A stretch of 64,000 nt of DNA from Asterochloris sp. CNOR1 (Eukaryota > Chlorophyta > Trebouxiophyceae > Trebouxiales > Trebouxiaceae): the NCBI GenBank assembly GCA_963969365.1, contig OZ017748.1:1054001-1118000 (forward strand), read 5' to 3'. Below the pieces are notes generated by a model that was given only the letters and a program-made list of their open reading frames with translations, was not told the origin of the DNA and made no database searches. Shown one piece after another: positions 48,901-61,073 of this stretch (within the stretch, counting starts at the first letter, position 1; each line of letters begins with the position of its first letter). Made by a program: the position numbers and the translations under genes.

Positions 48901-51900
48901 CCACGCAGGAGCTGTACACTTGGCTCATGCTCCAGCGGCTGGCAGCTCATTGTTGCCTCTGCAGACAGGTAGTGCCAGGTGCAGCTGCACCGCTCACTAA
49001 ATTGCAGGCAAGCGATGCTTAGCAGAACAAAGATCACCACCAGCCTTCAGCGACTGTCCATGTTTGTCTGTGCAGGCAGGCGATGCATGGAAGGAGCTAC
49101 AGGAGGCTCAGAGAGCCTTTGCCCGGCAGCAGGGGGAGGCCCATGCCAAGCTGGAGGCTCAGGCTGTGGAGCTGCGCACCGCGCTGGAGGCAGCCAGGGC
49201 AGCGGCCCAGGGCAGCAGCCAGCAGCAGGCCTGGGAGGAGCTGCGCGAGCAGACCGAGCAGGAGGGGCGCCAACTGCAGGAGCAGCTGCAGGACCTGGAG
49301 GCCCAGGTCGGTCAGGCCACACTGCCTGCTGACCCAGTGTGCAGTGTTCCTTCGGTGCGAAGCTGCGTGGCAGCGCAAGCAGCTGCAGAAAATGAAAGCA
49401 TAGGGCAGTGAGCTCCAGGTGCTTGCTGAGTCCGTGTGCAATAAGTGGCAGCGCTGGACTGTGCTGGGCCAAGCCGCAATTGCAGCACCTGCAGGACACA
49501 ATGCCCAGGGCCTGTGTGCAGGGACACTAGTGCACTTTGGGGCGAGGGGGGCACTTAGCCACCTGTGTGCGCTTGTGAAGCTCAACTTGGGTTATTGCGC
49601 AGTTCCAGTGTCAGGTTGTGATGCAGCTGTGATCAACTCTGCAGTGGCAGCGACCTGCAGAGCGCATGGAGCTGCACTGGCAACTGCAGGACCTTGGAAC
49701 CCTCAGGTCTGCCAGCCACAATCACCAGTGGGGATGTGTGCAGCAGCTTCCACAGTCTACTGGAGTCATTAGGCCAGCTGCAGGAGCAGCTCCAGGACCG
49801 TGCCTGACAGCCAGACAGTGCTCAGACGGATTGAATCAACTTTTGATGCAGATTGGTGACTTGGAGAGCAGCAATGCTGAGCTGGAGGACAGCAACACCC
49901 GCCTGGAGGGGACTGCTGCTGCAGCACAGCAGAGGATTCAGGAGCTGGAGCAGCAGCTGCAGGAGGCCCGTGCCAAGGTGGGACTGTGTGACCCGAGTGA
50001 AAGTGCAGCTTGAATTGGCAGCACAGGAAGTGGGCTACGGGCACCGCTTTCTGCAGTTCAGTGTGATGTCAGATGATGTGTGCAAACTCCCGCCTCCAGC
50101 TGGATCATTGTACCAAGCTCAAGGCAGAGGCAACACGCCAATTGAAAGTGTTGTTCCATCATCATGGTGCCAGGCGCGGCACGCTTTGCTGCACAGCGCA
50201 CACTGCATATGCATCAGGTTGCTACATGGCCAACACCAGACATTAATCGTTTGAGCTGTGGCTATGACCCTTCTTTTCCGCTTGTTGCCTGACACCACAC
50301 GCATTGTGAGCTTTGGTTGTTGAGCTGGGATCCATTCCAGCATTGTGTGCCGCCCCCTGTATATGTCCCTGGTCCCATGCTGTTTGAGCACAAGGGCTTC
50401 AACCAGCTTGCGTGTGGCAAACTGAATGTGAGGCACACCCAGGCCCGGTGCATGAAACCTCCAGAAACTGTTTCATGCACACTCTCCTGGACATATGCAC
50501 TTCCTGCCCCAGCCTCTTTTAAGTGGGATCTCAGCGGCAGTGGTGCGCAGTGCTTGTAGCCACACTGCAGCGTTAAGAGGCTGCTGTGCCGTCTGCTGCC
50601 TTCATATGAGTTGTGCCCCCAAAAGGCAGTGCAGCCGCTGCCTGCGCAGCCAAGGTGCTGCTTCTTGCTGGTGTCTGCTTCTGTGTCCTCTCGCAGGCCA
50701 GCAACTCTGCAGCAGGCAGAAATGTACCTCGACACTGTTGATCAGGCTGTGTGCCTGGCCAGCTGGAGCGGCAGCAGTCTTGTTGACAAAACTGACTTGC
50801 TAGCCTGTTCGCGTCCAGGCTGCAGACTCAGAGTGTCTGCATGGCCTCGGAGGAAGCTGTCTGTCTGTGCAGGCCACTGATGCGGCTGCTGAGCAGCGCC
50901 TGCGGGACCAGGTGGAGCAGCTGCAGGAGCAGCTGGAGGCTCTGCAGACCCACATCGCTGAGCTGAAGCAGCAGCATGCAGAGCAGCTGGCGGCTGCACA
51001 CAGCCAGGTGGCTGATGGAGAGGCAGCCGCCAGAGCGCAGCAGCTGGAGGACAGGCTGCAGCAGGCTGAGGAGCAGGCCAAGAAAGATGCAGGGGCCAAG
51101 GACAGGCAGATCCAGCAGCTGCTGGAGGCTCAGCAGCGGATTCTGGAGGAACACGCAGAGCTGCAGCAGCTGAGGGATGAGGGCATGTCCAGGGTGCAGG
51201 CTTTGGAGGTGAGAGCACTGGAGAAAAGGGGGAGCACAGTCACCGATGAGCTGCTGTGGAGGTCAAGAGGTAGCTGCTTGAGCATGGCAGGCACTAGGCA
51301 GGGCGCGGTGTAGGGTTGCAGCATTTGCGGAACGATGGCCTGTTGTTGGTGTTGAAGCTGGATGCAAGCAAGCAGGGAATGCATGCTGCTGTAATGCTGG
51401 TGCTTTCAGAGAATGGACTGTTGGCACATGAAGATTGGCTGGCGTGAATCCTTGGCAGGCCTAGGGCTTAAGTGGAAGGCTCTCAGCCATGGGCTGCCAC
51501 GGCTGTGTGCCAATGCCTCAAAGCTCTGCAAGCGCCGCAAAGCGCACTTGCATGCTATTGACATCTAGCAAAACCCAGAGAACTTGCACATGAGGAGGGG
51601 GGGGTGGGGGGGGGGGGGGGGGGGGGGGGCACTGCTTTACGCGTCTGACCAATATTGAGTTCATGCACACCCACACTGGAACAGGCCCGGCAGGAGATTC
51701 GAGTTTGTGAAGCACTTCGTGTGCCATGCCTGCCTGGCTAGACTCTCTCCTTGACTGCCTTGTCACACAGGGCCAGCTAGTGGAGGCCCAGGAGCAGCTC
51801 CAGGGCCAACAGGCTGTCAGCCAAATGAAGCAGCAGTTGCAGGAGTACGAGCAGTGGTTTGCACACTATCAGGCAAGCGCTGAGTGACTTATGTGAATGC

Positions 51901-54900
51901 TCTGCTGCAGACTCTGTGTTCACAGCAAGTTTGGTCCTCAACCCTGAGGTAGCTTCAGGGCTTCCAGCTGTTCCACTGGCAGCTGAATACCTTGTCATGA
52001 AGCTGCTGAGATATGTGGGCTTTCCCTTTGTTGTAGCCAAGTTCGATGATGTACTGGATATCAGACTGCGAGTTGAGCCAGCAGCAGGCTGTGAGCCACA
52101 GAGTGCCGCTGCAGGAGACCACAGCAGCTGCTGAGGCAGAGCGGGATGATGCTCAGGCACAGCTGCAGAAGGCACAGAAGCAGATGCAGGAGCTTCATGG
52201 CAGGGCTGAGGGCGGCAGTGCTGCCCTGCAACAAGTGACACAGCTGCAGGAGCAGGTGGGAGGCCCCCTGCTGACTGCTCAGCTGGCTCTCTGGCTGCTG
52301 CAAACATTAGCTTGATCTGCCTGCTGCCTGCATCTGTGAGAGAGCAGGCGGCAGTGGCCGCCTGCATGATCTGCAGCAGAGAAGACCTCCAGTGCAGCAG
52401 ATACAACACGTGGGGCACTAAAGCGTCTGCGCTGCTTGAGTACACAAGAAAAGCTCCTTGGGAGCACAGTGGACTGCCTGTCTCATCCAGTGTAAGTAGG
52501 AAGGTGTCTATGCTGCCGGGGGCAGGTGGAGCACTGCAACATCACATCATGCAACGTCCCACACAGAGCAGCAATTAGTGCAAATGCCCTGCACAGACAG
52601 GTTCTGTGCTGCCCGGCACAGGTGAAGCATTATGAGAGCACAGTGGAGCGCCTCTCTGGAGAGCTGGGCGCCCGTGTAACAAAGCAGGAGCAGCTGCAGG
52701 GCGAGGCTAACGCGCTGCGCAGGCAGCTGGAGGAGGCTCAAAAGGAGCTGGCTGAGGCGGAGGAGAAGGTCTACAGCTCCATCGGAGACTACAAAGTGAG
52801 TGACAGCTGGCCAACACAGCAGGACGCTCTGCAGCGAGTACATCGTATGGCGGGAACTGGCCACGGCCAGGGTATACACTTCACAGCTGGATGGGTACCA
52901 CAAGGTAACCCAGTGCTGGATCTTGGAATAGCAAGGACCATCAGGCTGGGTGCTCTGCTGCCTCAGCGCTAGGCAAGCCGCTGCCAGCATGCATTGTGCT
53001 TTCATAGTAGTCCTGGGCTGCTGACTGCAACCCGCTGGCATCTGCCTGCAGTTTGCTCACACAACTCCTGCAGCAGCAGCTGCACCAGGCTTGGGAAGTC
53101 TCCTGCTCGGCACGCGTCATTGCCTGACTGGCCGTTGAGCAATCCACCACAGCCCTGTAGGTACAATTTGGAGGAGGTCATAGACAGCCTGCTGGTGCAG
53201 CTGCAGCCGGCCAGGGTGCCTTGTGCCTGCCATGGCCTGGAGTCGTCCAATTTGTTGGCGTGCCTGCAGGAGCACATAGACGCCTTGGAGGAGCAGCTTC
53301 AGCAGGCGCGAGATGACCTGGCTGCTGCTGCTGCGCAGCAGGCAGCGTCCCAACAGGAGCGGGATGCCCTCCAACAGGCCCTGGATGGCAGGGTCTCAGA
53401 GCACCAGCAGCAGGCTGATGAGCTCTCAAGCAGGGCCCAACATGCAGAGGAAGCACAGGCTGCGGCGGAATCCCGCATGAAGGTAAGGACCGCCATCAGC
53501 TGCTTCCGTGGCCTTTTGTGTGGTACAGTTTGCCATTAGATCGACAAATCTCTACCCTGCGTAGCCATCCTGCAGGGTCTGGCTCTGCAGCTGCTCTGCC
53601 GAAGCCCATGCCCCTGCCTCTGTGGACCTGCTGCTTTTGAGACTGTCTCCTAAAGATGAGGGCCTTTGGCACCCTTTGCACACCAGCCTCTCACATGCGC
53701 GCCTGGGGTCTGCAGGAGCAGGAGGCGATGGCTCTGCAGCTGCAAGGGCAGCTGCAAGAGGCCAGCGTGGCCAGTCAAGCGCTGCAGCGGCAGCTGGAAG
53801 AGGAGCAGGAGGGCAGGGCACGCCTGCTCGAGGAGACTGCATATGCACAGGAGTCTGCTGCCAGTGTGGAGGCCTCGTTGCGGGCAGAGCTGGAGGCTGC
53901 ACAGGCAAGGCAGATCAACCTGTTGCTGGATCACACCCCAGGGAGCGCTGGCTGCTGCCCATACTGCCTCTTTCTGTTGTCAAGTGGGGGTGGCGGCTGC
54001 ACGCCTCGCCTCTGCACAGGAGTCTGTGACCAGTGTGGAGACTCCCTGCGAGAAGGGATTGGACCCAGCGTAGGCAAGTAGGGGCCCTCAGCCCTGCTAG
54101 ATGCAGTAGTTAGTGGCAGCGCTGGGGTCACCATAGCCAGACCACTGGCTCAGCCAAGTGGTTGCACCACGCCATGATATGCATTGCAGGGGCTGCAAAG
54201 GGTGCCAGGGGCTTTACACTGCAAGCGCAATTGGGCCAGCACAGCCCTGTGCATGACACAGCCCTGCAGGCACAAAGCCTCTGGCGGCAGCAGCCCCTCG
54301 CCCGAGGCACAGCAGTACTGTGGGTGCAGTCCCCCCGCTGCCTGGCCTGCACCTGCCTCATGGATGTGGTGTGCACCGCACGTTTGGCACCTGCAGGCAG
54401 AGGTGGCGGCAGCATGCCCCTCACCAGGCGCCCCACAGGACTGCAGGCGCTGCTCCCCTGCTGACTTGTAAATGTCTGTATGGGGTGCCCATCTGCTGCG
54501 CGAGTGCCCATTTGATGGTGTCGCAGGCCCAGACAGCGGCAGCAGCCCCCTCGCCAGGAGCCGTGCAGGAAGCTGAATCCCTGCAGCAGCTGCTATCCGA
54601 TGTCCAGCAGCAGCTCCAGCAGGCACAGGTTGAGCGGGAGTCCTTGAGCGAAAGGGCCCAGGCGTCGGACATAGACAGGCGGCAGCTGCAGGCTGCACTG
54701 GACGACACCCGCGAGCAGGCCAGGAAGGATGTTGAGGAGCTCACACAGGTGTGTCAGGAGGGGCCTTGCCTGCTGCTGCATGTAGTCAGCGTTGCCTTGC
54801 ACCACTGCACAAAGCTGTGTGTGTGTGCCTCCAGGCCAGACGTGGCCAAAAAGCCACAACTTCAGGCACAGTGATGCGGCAGGCACAGCACCATTCCATG

Positions 54901-57501
54901 GCCGAGCTGAAGCACTGGATCCCTCTGAGCAGCAATGCTGTGCTGTGACGTGCTGCAGCCCAGACTTCGCTGCCTGGCAACACCTGGTGCGCCGGCCATT
55001 ACCAACCTCTGTCAAGCAGTGCTCCCAACAAGTTGTGATGTACTGCAGGCACGGGATGGCTACCTGGCTGAGCTGGAGGAGTTGATCCCTACCATGGAGG
55101 CCCTGGTGGCTGAGAAGATTTCCCTGGAGGAGCAGGCTGAGCAGATGAAGGCTCAGCTGCACGACCTGCAGGAGGCGGGGCATGAGGTGTGCTTGGGGTG
55201 TTGAAGATCTGTCAGGCAACTGTTGCCAGAGTCTTAGTGAGCAGGGCAGGCAGATAGATGCACATGGCTCCTGTGCAATCTGCAGGGAGGCAGGGGCACA
55301 ACGTGTACAATGCAGTCACACTTTAGCCTTGCATGCCCAACTTTCCCCTCTTTGGCAGATGCAGGACGGGCTCCCTCAGTAGGTGGTGCACCTGCGGGGA
55401 TGCCCCAGGCCTTGCTCCTCTCAGCACCGCCTGTCAGAGTCCATAATCAGAGAGCAGGCAGCTGCTTCGCTGCTGTGCAGGGTCAGGTGCAGGACTTGCA
55501 CAACCAGCTGCAGCGAGCCCGGCAGGAGCAGGGCAGCTGGCAGCAGCAGCTGGGTGAGGCTGAGCAGCGAGCTGGGCAGCTGCAGGAGCAGGTCAAGCAG
55601 CTGCAAGAGCGGCTGCAGGAGGCGCGGAAAGAGGCTGCGGAGTCAAAGTCGCAGGCTGGTCGCCTTCAGGACCAGGTGGGCTGTTGTGCTATCCTGGGTC
55701 TGGCTTGGCTGGGACCCTGAGACATTGGTGGCTTGCATTTGCAAATCATCAAGCATTGCTTTGGGTCAGGCCAGATGGGATAGCCAGATGTAGGCTGAAG
55801 ATCCACGGCTGAGGCCCAGATGCGCTGCACAAACATGAATTGGGATGAAAGACAGACACACGAAGCCTCGATGTCGTCACCAAAGTTTGACCTCTGGTTT
55901 GCTGTCCCATGCTGCGGTGTGCTGTGCCAAGCTGCTGCGCAGCTGAGCTGTGGTCAATGGTGGGCTGCTGTCCATCCTATGCAAGGTCAGCACTCCTGCT
56001 CTTCTGAACCCTGCAGGTGGGGGCTCTCGAGTCGGAGTCCCGGTCTGCACGAGAGGGTGCCCAGGCTGCACACAGCCAGGTGGCTGCCGCCAGCAGCTCT
56101 GCCCTGCAGCAGCAAGCTGAGCTGCAGGCTCTGCGTCAGCAAATGAAGGGCGCAGAGGCCAGCAGTAAGGCCCAGGCTGCCAAGCTGAAGGAAGAGCAGG
56201 CCAGGGTAGCGGCTGCTGAGCAGCAGGTGAATGGGTTTGGGGGTATCTCACAGGAATCAGCTTCTGCAGGTCGCGGCGTCATCAGTTGTGCGCACTGTGG
56301 GCAGCCATGCTTGCCTCCAGGGCACCAGGCTGCTGTCTACAATAAGACTCAATGTTTGCCAGGGCACCATTGGCAACATGCAGCACCAGCACAACTCTCT
56401 GTTGGTGATGGCAATGCATCTCTGTCTGACCCAAAGCGTGCCTTGCGCATGTCCATCTGTGCAGCAAATGATTGGCTGCCAGTTTGATATGGGCCAGGCC
56501 TCTGGCTGAAACCAGCTTTCATGCGCTGCGCAGGCTGAGGTTGCCCAGCAGCAGGTCGGTGAGCTGCAGTCTCAGTTGGCGCAGGCCCAAATGCAGGGGC
56601 AGGACGCCGTCGAGATGGCTGCCACTCTGGAGCAGTGGCAGGCAGCTTATGCTGAGCTGCAGCAGCAATGGGAGGCCACCCAACAGAGCTATGCAGAGTT
56701 GCGCAGCCAGCACAGCGCAGCAGAGCAGCAGCTCATGCTTCTGCAGGAGCAGTATGCCCACCTGCAGCAGCAGGGGCCTGCCTCAGAGAAGGTGGCAGCA
56801 GGTGGGTGCTGTCTTGACTTGTTGCAGCTTGTGATGGCCAGGAAGTGAGCAGGGCAGCGTGCCTGCTTCTTGCTGTTGTGGTGTGCCTGCAACAAGTCAG
56901 AGAGGAGGTGAGACATGGCAAGTGCTTGTTCTGCAGGCCCCTGCGCTGATGTCTGGTCTCTGAGGTTGCCTGCTTTTGCTTGTTGTCTTGCCGCCCAGTT
57001 CCTGTTGATCCCAGCAGGCCAAGGTGCAGGCATGCTTCTGCAGGGACACCCTCTGCCCAGCTGCACGACCTGCAGCAGCAGCTGTCTGACAGGAATCAAC
57101 GCCTGGCAGGCGCCCAGGCAGAGGTGGCCACCCTCAGAACCCAGCTGGGTGGCGAGCAGCAGCGCATCCACGACCTGGAGGTGGCTCTGCAGCAGCATGT
57201 GCGGGAGCGTCGGGCCTCGGGACAGCCCGCTGACCTGGTCAGGACCTTGACAAATAAAAAGAACGAGGATGATGCTTATGATGTGGAGGCAGCCGTCCTC
57301 ACAGGGGGCGGCTCGGGAGGGTTCCAGCCCCTGGCTGGCATGTTCAGGGGTGCCCCCATGCCGCTGAGCCTCAAGCCATTTGTGGCTGCTGCCCACCAGA
57401 CAGACAGGCTGTCAGTCATGCTGGACCGCCGTCCTGCAGCCAGGGCAGGAGTGTTGATGTATGTTGTGCTATTGCACATGTGCATTGCCATCCTGCTCTG
57501 A
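45930..57501 (+). CDS. GC1: Golgin-84/GC1-type tail-anchored coiled-coil protein, enlarged
   Basis: Golgi tether held by a C-terminal membrane anchor (family knowledge). The first placed exon (45930) reads LEAFRRKKEVGSSRTQ, then a Ser/Pro/Gln-rich segment with WFDNP and GWDVSQQGWDELDL. From ~46830 about 18 exons encode heptad coiled coil, e.g. EYQAEQLMEAQ (47264), EAYIADLSAQQEETETEL (47979), LRDQVEQLQEQLEALQTHI (50897), HYESTVERLSGELGARVTK (52624), ALEEQLQQARDDLAAAAA (53284), EELIPTMEALVAEKISLEEQ (55072) and LHDLQQQLSDRNQRLAGAQ (57061). The tail has DAYDVEAAV, FQPLAGMF, then DRLSVMLDRRPAARAGVLMY with VVLLHMCIAILL, stop 57501, matching the golgin-84/GC1 end (RRYP.AR...Y...LH). My rough sum is ~1,400 residues, about twice plant GC1. 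The initiator exon is not placed. Confidence 0.85.
48885..49045 (+). repeat. Echoes before a golgin exon (AGDAWKELQEAQ)
   Basis: The real exon starts at ~49077 (gcaggcaggcgatgcatgga). Earlier versions of the same edge occur at ~49004 (gcaggcaagcgatgcttagc) and ~48889 (cggcaggggacgccacgcag then gagctgtac). The second keeps a GDATQELY-like reading. Each has an AG acceptor. Confidence 0.7.
51597..51629. repeat. Poly(G) tract (8 G, T, 24 G) in a golgin intron
   Basis: Eight G, one T, then 24 G at 51606-51629. The only long homopolymer in the window. In the transcribed strand this is G-rich RNA that could form a quadruplex. Its length in the assembly may be inaccurate. Confidence 0.95.
54005..54062 (+). 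repeat. Downstream echo of a golgin exon end
   Basis: The real exon at ~53842 has atgcacaggagtctgctgcc followed by agtgtggaggcctcgttgcg. At ~54014 the intron repeats tgcacaggagtctgtgacc and agtgtggagactccctgcg. The frame is not kept. Confidence 0.8.
54270..54442 (+). repeat. Two echoes before the golgin AQTAAAAPSPGAVQEAE exon
   Basis: The real exon (~54530) has cggcagcagccccctcgcca and ggagccgtgcag. Copies: ~54284 (cggcagcagcccctcgcccg then aggcacagcag) and ~54404 (cggcagcatgcccctcacca then ggcgccccacaggactgcag). Three successive variants of one exon edge spaced ~120 bp. Confidence 0.8.
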
Positions 57502-57851
57502 GCTGCCAACTTTGAAAGATACCCCTCTGGAACTGAGTGCTGAGTGAACAAATCAGGTGCATCTCTGTGGACCAAGCTGTTGCCATCAAATCAGTCATGA
57601 GTCATCATCCATGCTTGAACTCGAGCAAAACATCTAATGGCGCAGGGCATTTGTTGTCAGCTCAATGACTTGTGACATGTCAGCAGGATTCATGGCTATC
57701 AGGCCGATTCATTGTTTGTGAGGCTGCTGTCAAGTTTGCTGCTGTGCACCCAGATGATGCCTGCTCACAACTCATCATGCTGGCTGTGTTCATGCTGGTC
57801 AGTTTGGTTGAGTGTCTTGCCCTCCACTTCTGCAGCTGTGTAGGCTGCCTG
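57502..57851. other. Convergent 3' region of golgin and the Q-rich gene
   Basis: 350 bp between two stops that face each other. A/T-richer than flanking exons. No exon, RNA gene or clear TGTAA signal was seen. Confidence 0.5.
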
Positions 57852-60720
57852 CTACAAGACTGCATCCTGCAGCTGAGCAGGTGATGCAGGGGCTGCTGCT
57901 GGTGCCGATGGTGCGCCCTGGCGTGAGGTGTGGGGTGCTGCTTGCTGGTCGAGCGATGGGGCTTTGCTTTGCTCCTGTCCTGCCTGATGGTGGGCAGGCG
58001 ACAGGTCTGAAGAGGGGTCTGCTGGGTCTGGAGGTGCCATTTGAGGCTCATCTGCTGCATCAGTGGAGGGCACAACAGCCGCAGCGGGGGCTGCCGCCTG
58101 CATGTCAGGCTGGCGCTCAGACTCCTGCATGCATCAATGTTGAGCAGGTCATCAGCAGCCTGCCTCCAGTTTGCGCCACTCACATTTTAGCAGGGCGCTC
58201 CCATGCCGTGAAGCTGCATCTGCAGGCCCAGTCTTTCACAACACAACCAGTGAAATCATCATGGCTATGTGACTGCGCCGTCCAGCACAGCTGTTTAGTA
58301 CTGCCTTCATTAGACCGTCCTCACCGGTGTGTCAGCGGGCACCACCTCAGGCCCATCACCAGGTGTAGAGACCTGGGGCTGAGCATGACCAGCAGCACTG
58401 TGTTGCGGATCGCCACGGCCATTGAAATCGTGCGCTGGCGGGGGCGCTCTATTGCCACCCAGCTGTGCCTCGTTCACGCCCACCGACAGGTGGCTCTGCT
58501 TTGGAACTGGCGCAGCTGTGCCCTGCAGCTGCGCGTCATTCATCCCTGTCTGCAGTTGACCCTGGGGGCTGTCCAACTGCTTGGGCCGTCGGCTGCCTTG
58601 CAGCTGAGCGTCATTGAATCCCGTCTGCAGAAATACACTTGCCTGTGTGAAACGGTGGCATGAGCCTGGACTGTGCTTGCTCACTGGGACTGGTCATGCA
58701 TGCATCACAGACCAGCGAGCAGCTCACAGACCCACACAACTGACCCCCTCAGGACACACCTGCAGGTGACCGCCTGCAGGCTGCGGCTGATGGCCCGGCT
58801 GGGGTTCAGCCTTTCTCCTGCCCTGCTGCTGCTCCTCCACGCCGCCAGGCTGGCTGAGGCCCCTTGGAGGCTCCATATGCGGCACTGCAGCAGGGTCTAG
58901 CTTCTGCAAGTGCTGCTGCTCCACTGGCACTGGCTTGGCCTGCCCAGGGGCCTGCTGCGGCTCTCCCTGGCTGAGCAGCGCCTGCAGGCGGCACAGTCCT
59001 GTTGATTCTGAGTCATGGACGATTACTCTGACTGGATGCCATTGCCTGCCAGCAAACCTACAGGATGTTCCCATGGAGTGCTGCTGCAGAAAGCTGGGGG
59101 CAACATAATGCCAGGACATGCTGCCTGCATGCTGGCAGGCAGCAGGGGTGCATAAGCTGGAAAGTACTGCTGCACCATGGGCAACGGAGTCATGCCTGGC
59201 TGGCAGAGTGCTTCTCACGCAGTCTGGGTAGGCCACTGCACCTGTTGGCGCCGCAGCTCCTCACTCTGCTGCTGCAGGTGCGCCAGGTAGGCAGCCTGCA
59301 AGGCAATGGCAGCTGAAGCGGTTGATCCCACCCTGAGTGCCGTGTACATAGCCATGCAGCCTACCGAGCAGTGGCAGCCTAAGCTTCTGGGCCCAATCTG
59401 AGCTTCCTAACCAAACTGCAAAGTATGGTTGACACCATCCCAGCCCTTTCCTAGTTGCCTGGACGATCTTCACAAATGCTCAGCAAAGATGTGTAATGAA
59501 TGCAGCACACCACAGAATGCCTTTTGCTTTTTGGTGATAGTGACTCTCTGTTGCTGCAGACTCAATTGCAGGGGATTTGCCTGTTCTGAGTGTTACGCGG
59601 CCCATGCTGGGACTTGCTGTCAAAGTCACCCAGAACTTTGCAGCCTGGAAAGAGTGACGTGTCTCAAATTGATCAGCCCCTCCCAGGTGGAAGCATACCC
59701 TGGCGGCGCCAAGCGACAGGTCCGTGACAGAGAGCAGCCTTACACATGGGGCACGCAGCCAGCGTTACATGTGCAGCAACGTACTCCTGCTGTGTTCTGA
59801 TGGGTTACGCACCAGGACACAGCAGCCTGCTGGCCCGGTGGCCCCAGTGAAGAAGAGCAAACCACAGACATCCCTGACTCCAAGGGGTGCTGTCTCACAA
59901 GTACCTGGCGTGCATTCTCTTCCTGTTGCCGCTGCTTGGCCTCTGCAGCCTGCAGCTCCCGCAGCCTGGCAGCCTCGGCTTGCTCAATACGCTGCTGCTC
60001 TGCTGCAGCGGCAGCCTTCTGGGCCCCTGGGTCGGGCATGAAGCCTGGACCCTGCTGCACAGTGACGGGCTCGCCCATTGGTGCAGCAGCAGGCTGCTGA
60101 GGGCCTGCATGACAGAAGCGAGAGCTCCCTGTGAAAGGTTAGAATTGTTCAATGACTGGGTACAACGACCACTATACACAGCTATGCCTGCAAGTCAGAT
60201 CTTGAAAAGGTGGAGAGAGAGTGTCTCATCATGAGTGTTCCACCGACCGTGCGCAGCCAGTGCAGGCCGCATGCCACAAGCAGCCATGGCAGTGCCGCTT
60301 GATGTCATCAGGGAGGTACGATGACAGGTTCTGCTGCCCACCCAGTGGTAGCTGCCGCTGCGCTTGCCCCAGTCAAGTGATCAAAACAGACATAGAGAGT
60401 GCCCCAGAAAGAGGGTCATGCCTGCAGACTTTGCAGCTGCTGGCGCAAGCTGCATGCCGCTTCCAACCACAGAATGGCTGTGAAGTGTCGACAGCCGAGA
60501 GGCACATGCCAGAGGTCAGAGTCGTCAGGTGGCAACTGACGAGACTTTGTTGCTGTGTGTGGCATTGGCAGATAGTCTGCTGCCACATAACGGAGCTTGC
60601 CTGGCGGCGGCTGCAGCTGGTCCACAGTGGGCTCCTGCAGGTAGGGCTGGGATGGCAGTCGCTGCTGGCCAGCCTGATGGGACCAGGGCACCAGCCGTGA
60701 AATGCCTTTTTTCACAGATC
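57852..60720 (-). CDS. Gln/Ala/Pro-rich protein with NDAQLQG repeats; own gene or SEC20 tail
   Basis: Not recognised. Exons in transcript order: ~60715-60560 (PSQPYLQEPTVDQLQPPPGK and AADYLPMP); a possible exon ~60340-60270 (NLSSYLPDDIKRH); ~60100-59908 (GPGFMPDPGAQKAAAAAEQQ, then EQAEAARLRELQAAEAKQRQ, short coiled coil); ~59310-59255 (AAYLAHLQQQSEELRRQQ); ~58990-58770 (LQALLSQGEPQQAPGQAKPV); ~58655-58330, with three repeats TGFNDAQLQG, TGMNDAQLQG and VGVNEAQLGG spaced ~23 residues; and ~58130-57852, Pro/Ala-rich, ending AQLQDAVL and stop. The donors and acceptors are sound from 60100 down. Upstream, the chain could begin on its own or be spliced from SEC20 (a donor at 61078 and exon ~60928-60860 reading QELPPFRAVTTDDGWGQPLM allow it). 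Confidence 0.5.
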
Positions 60721-61073
60721 TGCATAAGGGTGGGCACCCTGACTAGGCAGTCAAGCTGCGGCACAAGCTTGTGCAGCACAATCTGCAGATGTAGAATTTA
60801 GGCAAGTGCAGGCACAGCGGTGATGCAGGCCACTTGGCAAAGACATGAGTGGCTGGCCCCAGCCATCGTCAGTGGTGACCGCTCTGAAAGGAGGCAGCTC
60901 CTGACTGCAGACATCTCTGCAGTGCAGGCCGTGGGGCCTGCAGCCCCACAGCACTGACATCAGGCATGCAGCCAGCAACTTTTCATGTCGCCCACAGACC
61001 CCTCTGAGAGCAAAGCTGCGCACAGGTGCAGGCAGGCTCTGGAGCGTCCCTCTGCATGCAAGCAGCCTCAGCC
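60721..61073 (-). other. Linking region between SEC20 and the Q-rich exons
   Basis: Contains a possible exon at ~60928-60860 (SQELPPFRAVTTDDGWGQPL, then MSLP before a GTGGCC donor). Reading CCC AG from SEC20 into this exon keeps phase, which is why a longer SEC20 cannot be excluded. Otherwise no coding signal. Confidence 0.4.

Noticed and set aside
48890-49045. Golgin segments 48890 and 49004 as true exons
   Set aside because: Each has a good acceptor but no donor that keeps the coiled-coil frame, and both resemble the real exon at 49077. Treated as echoes.
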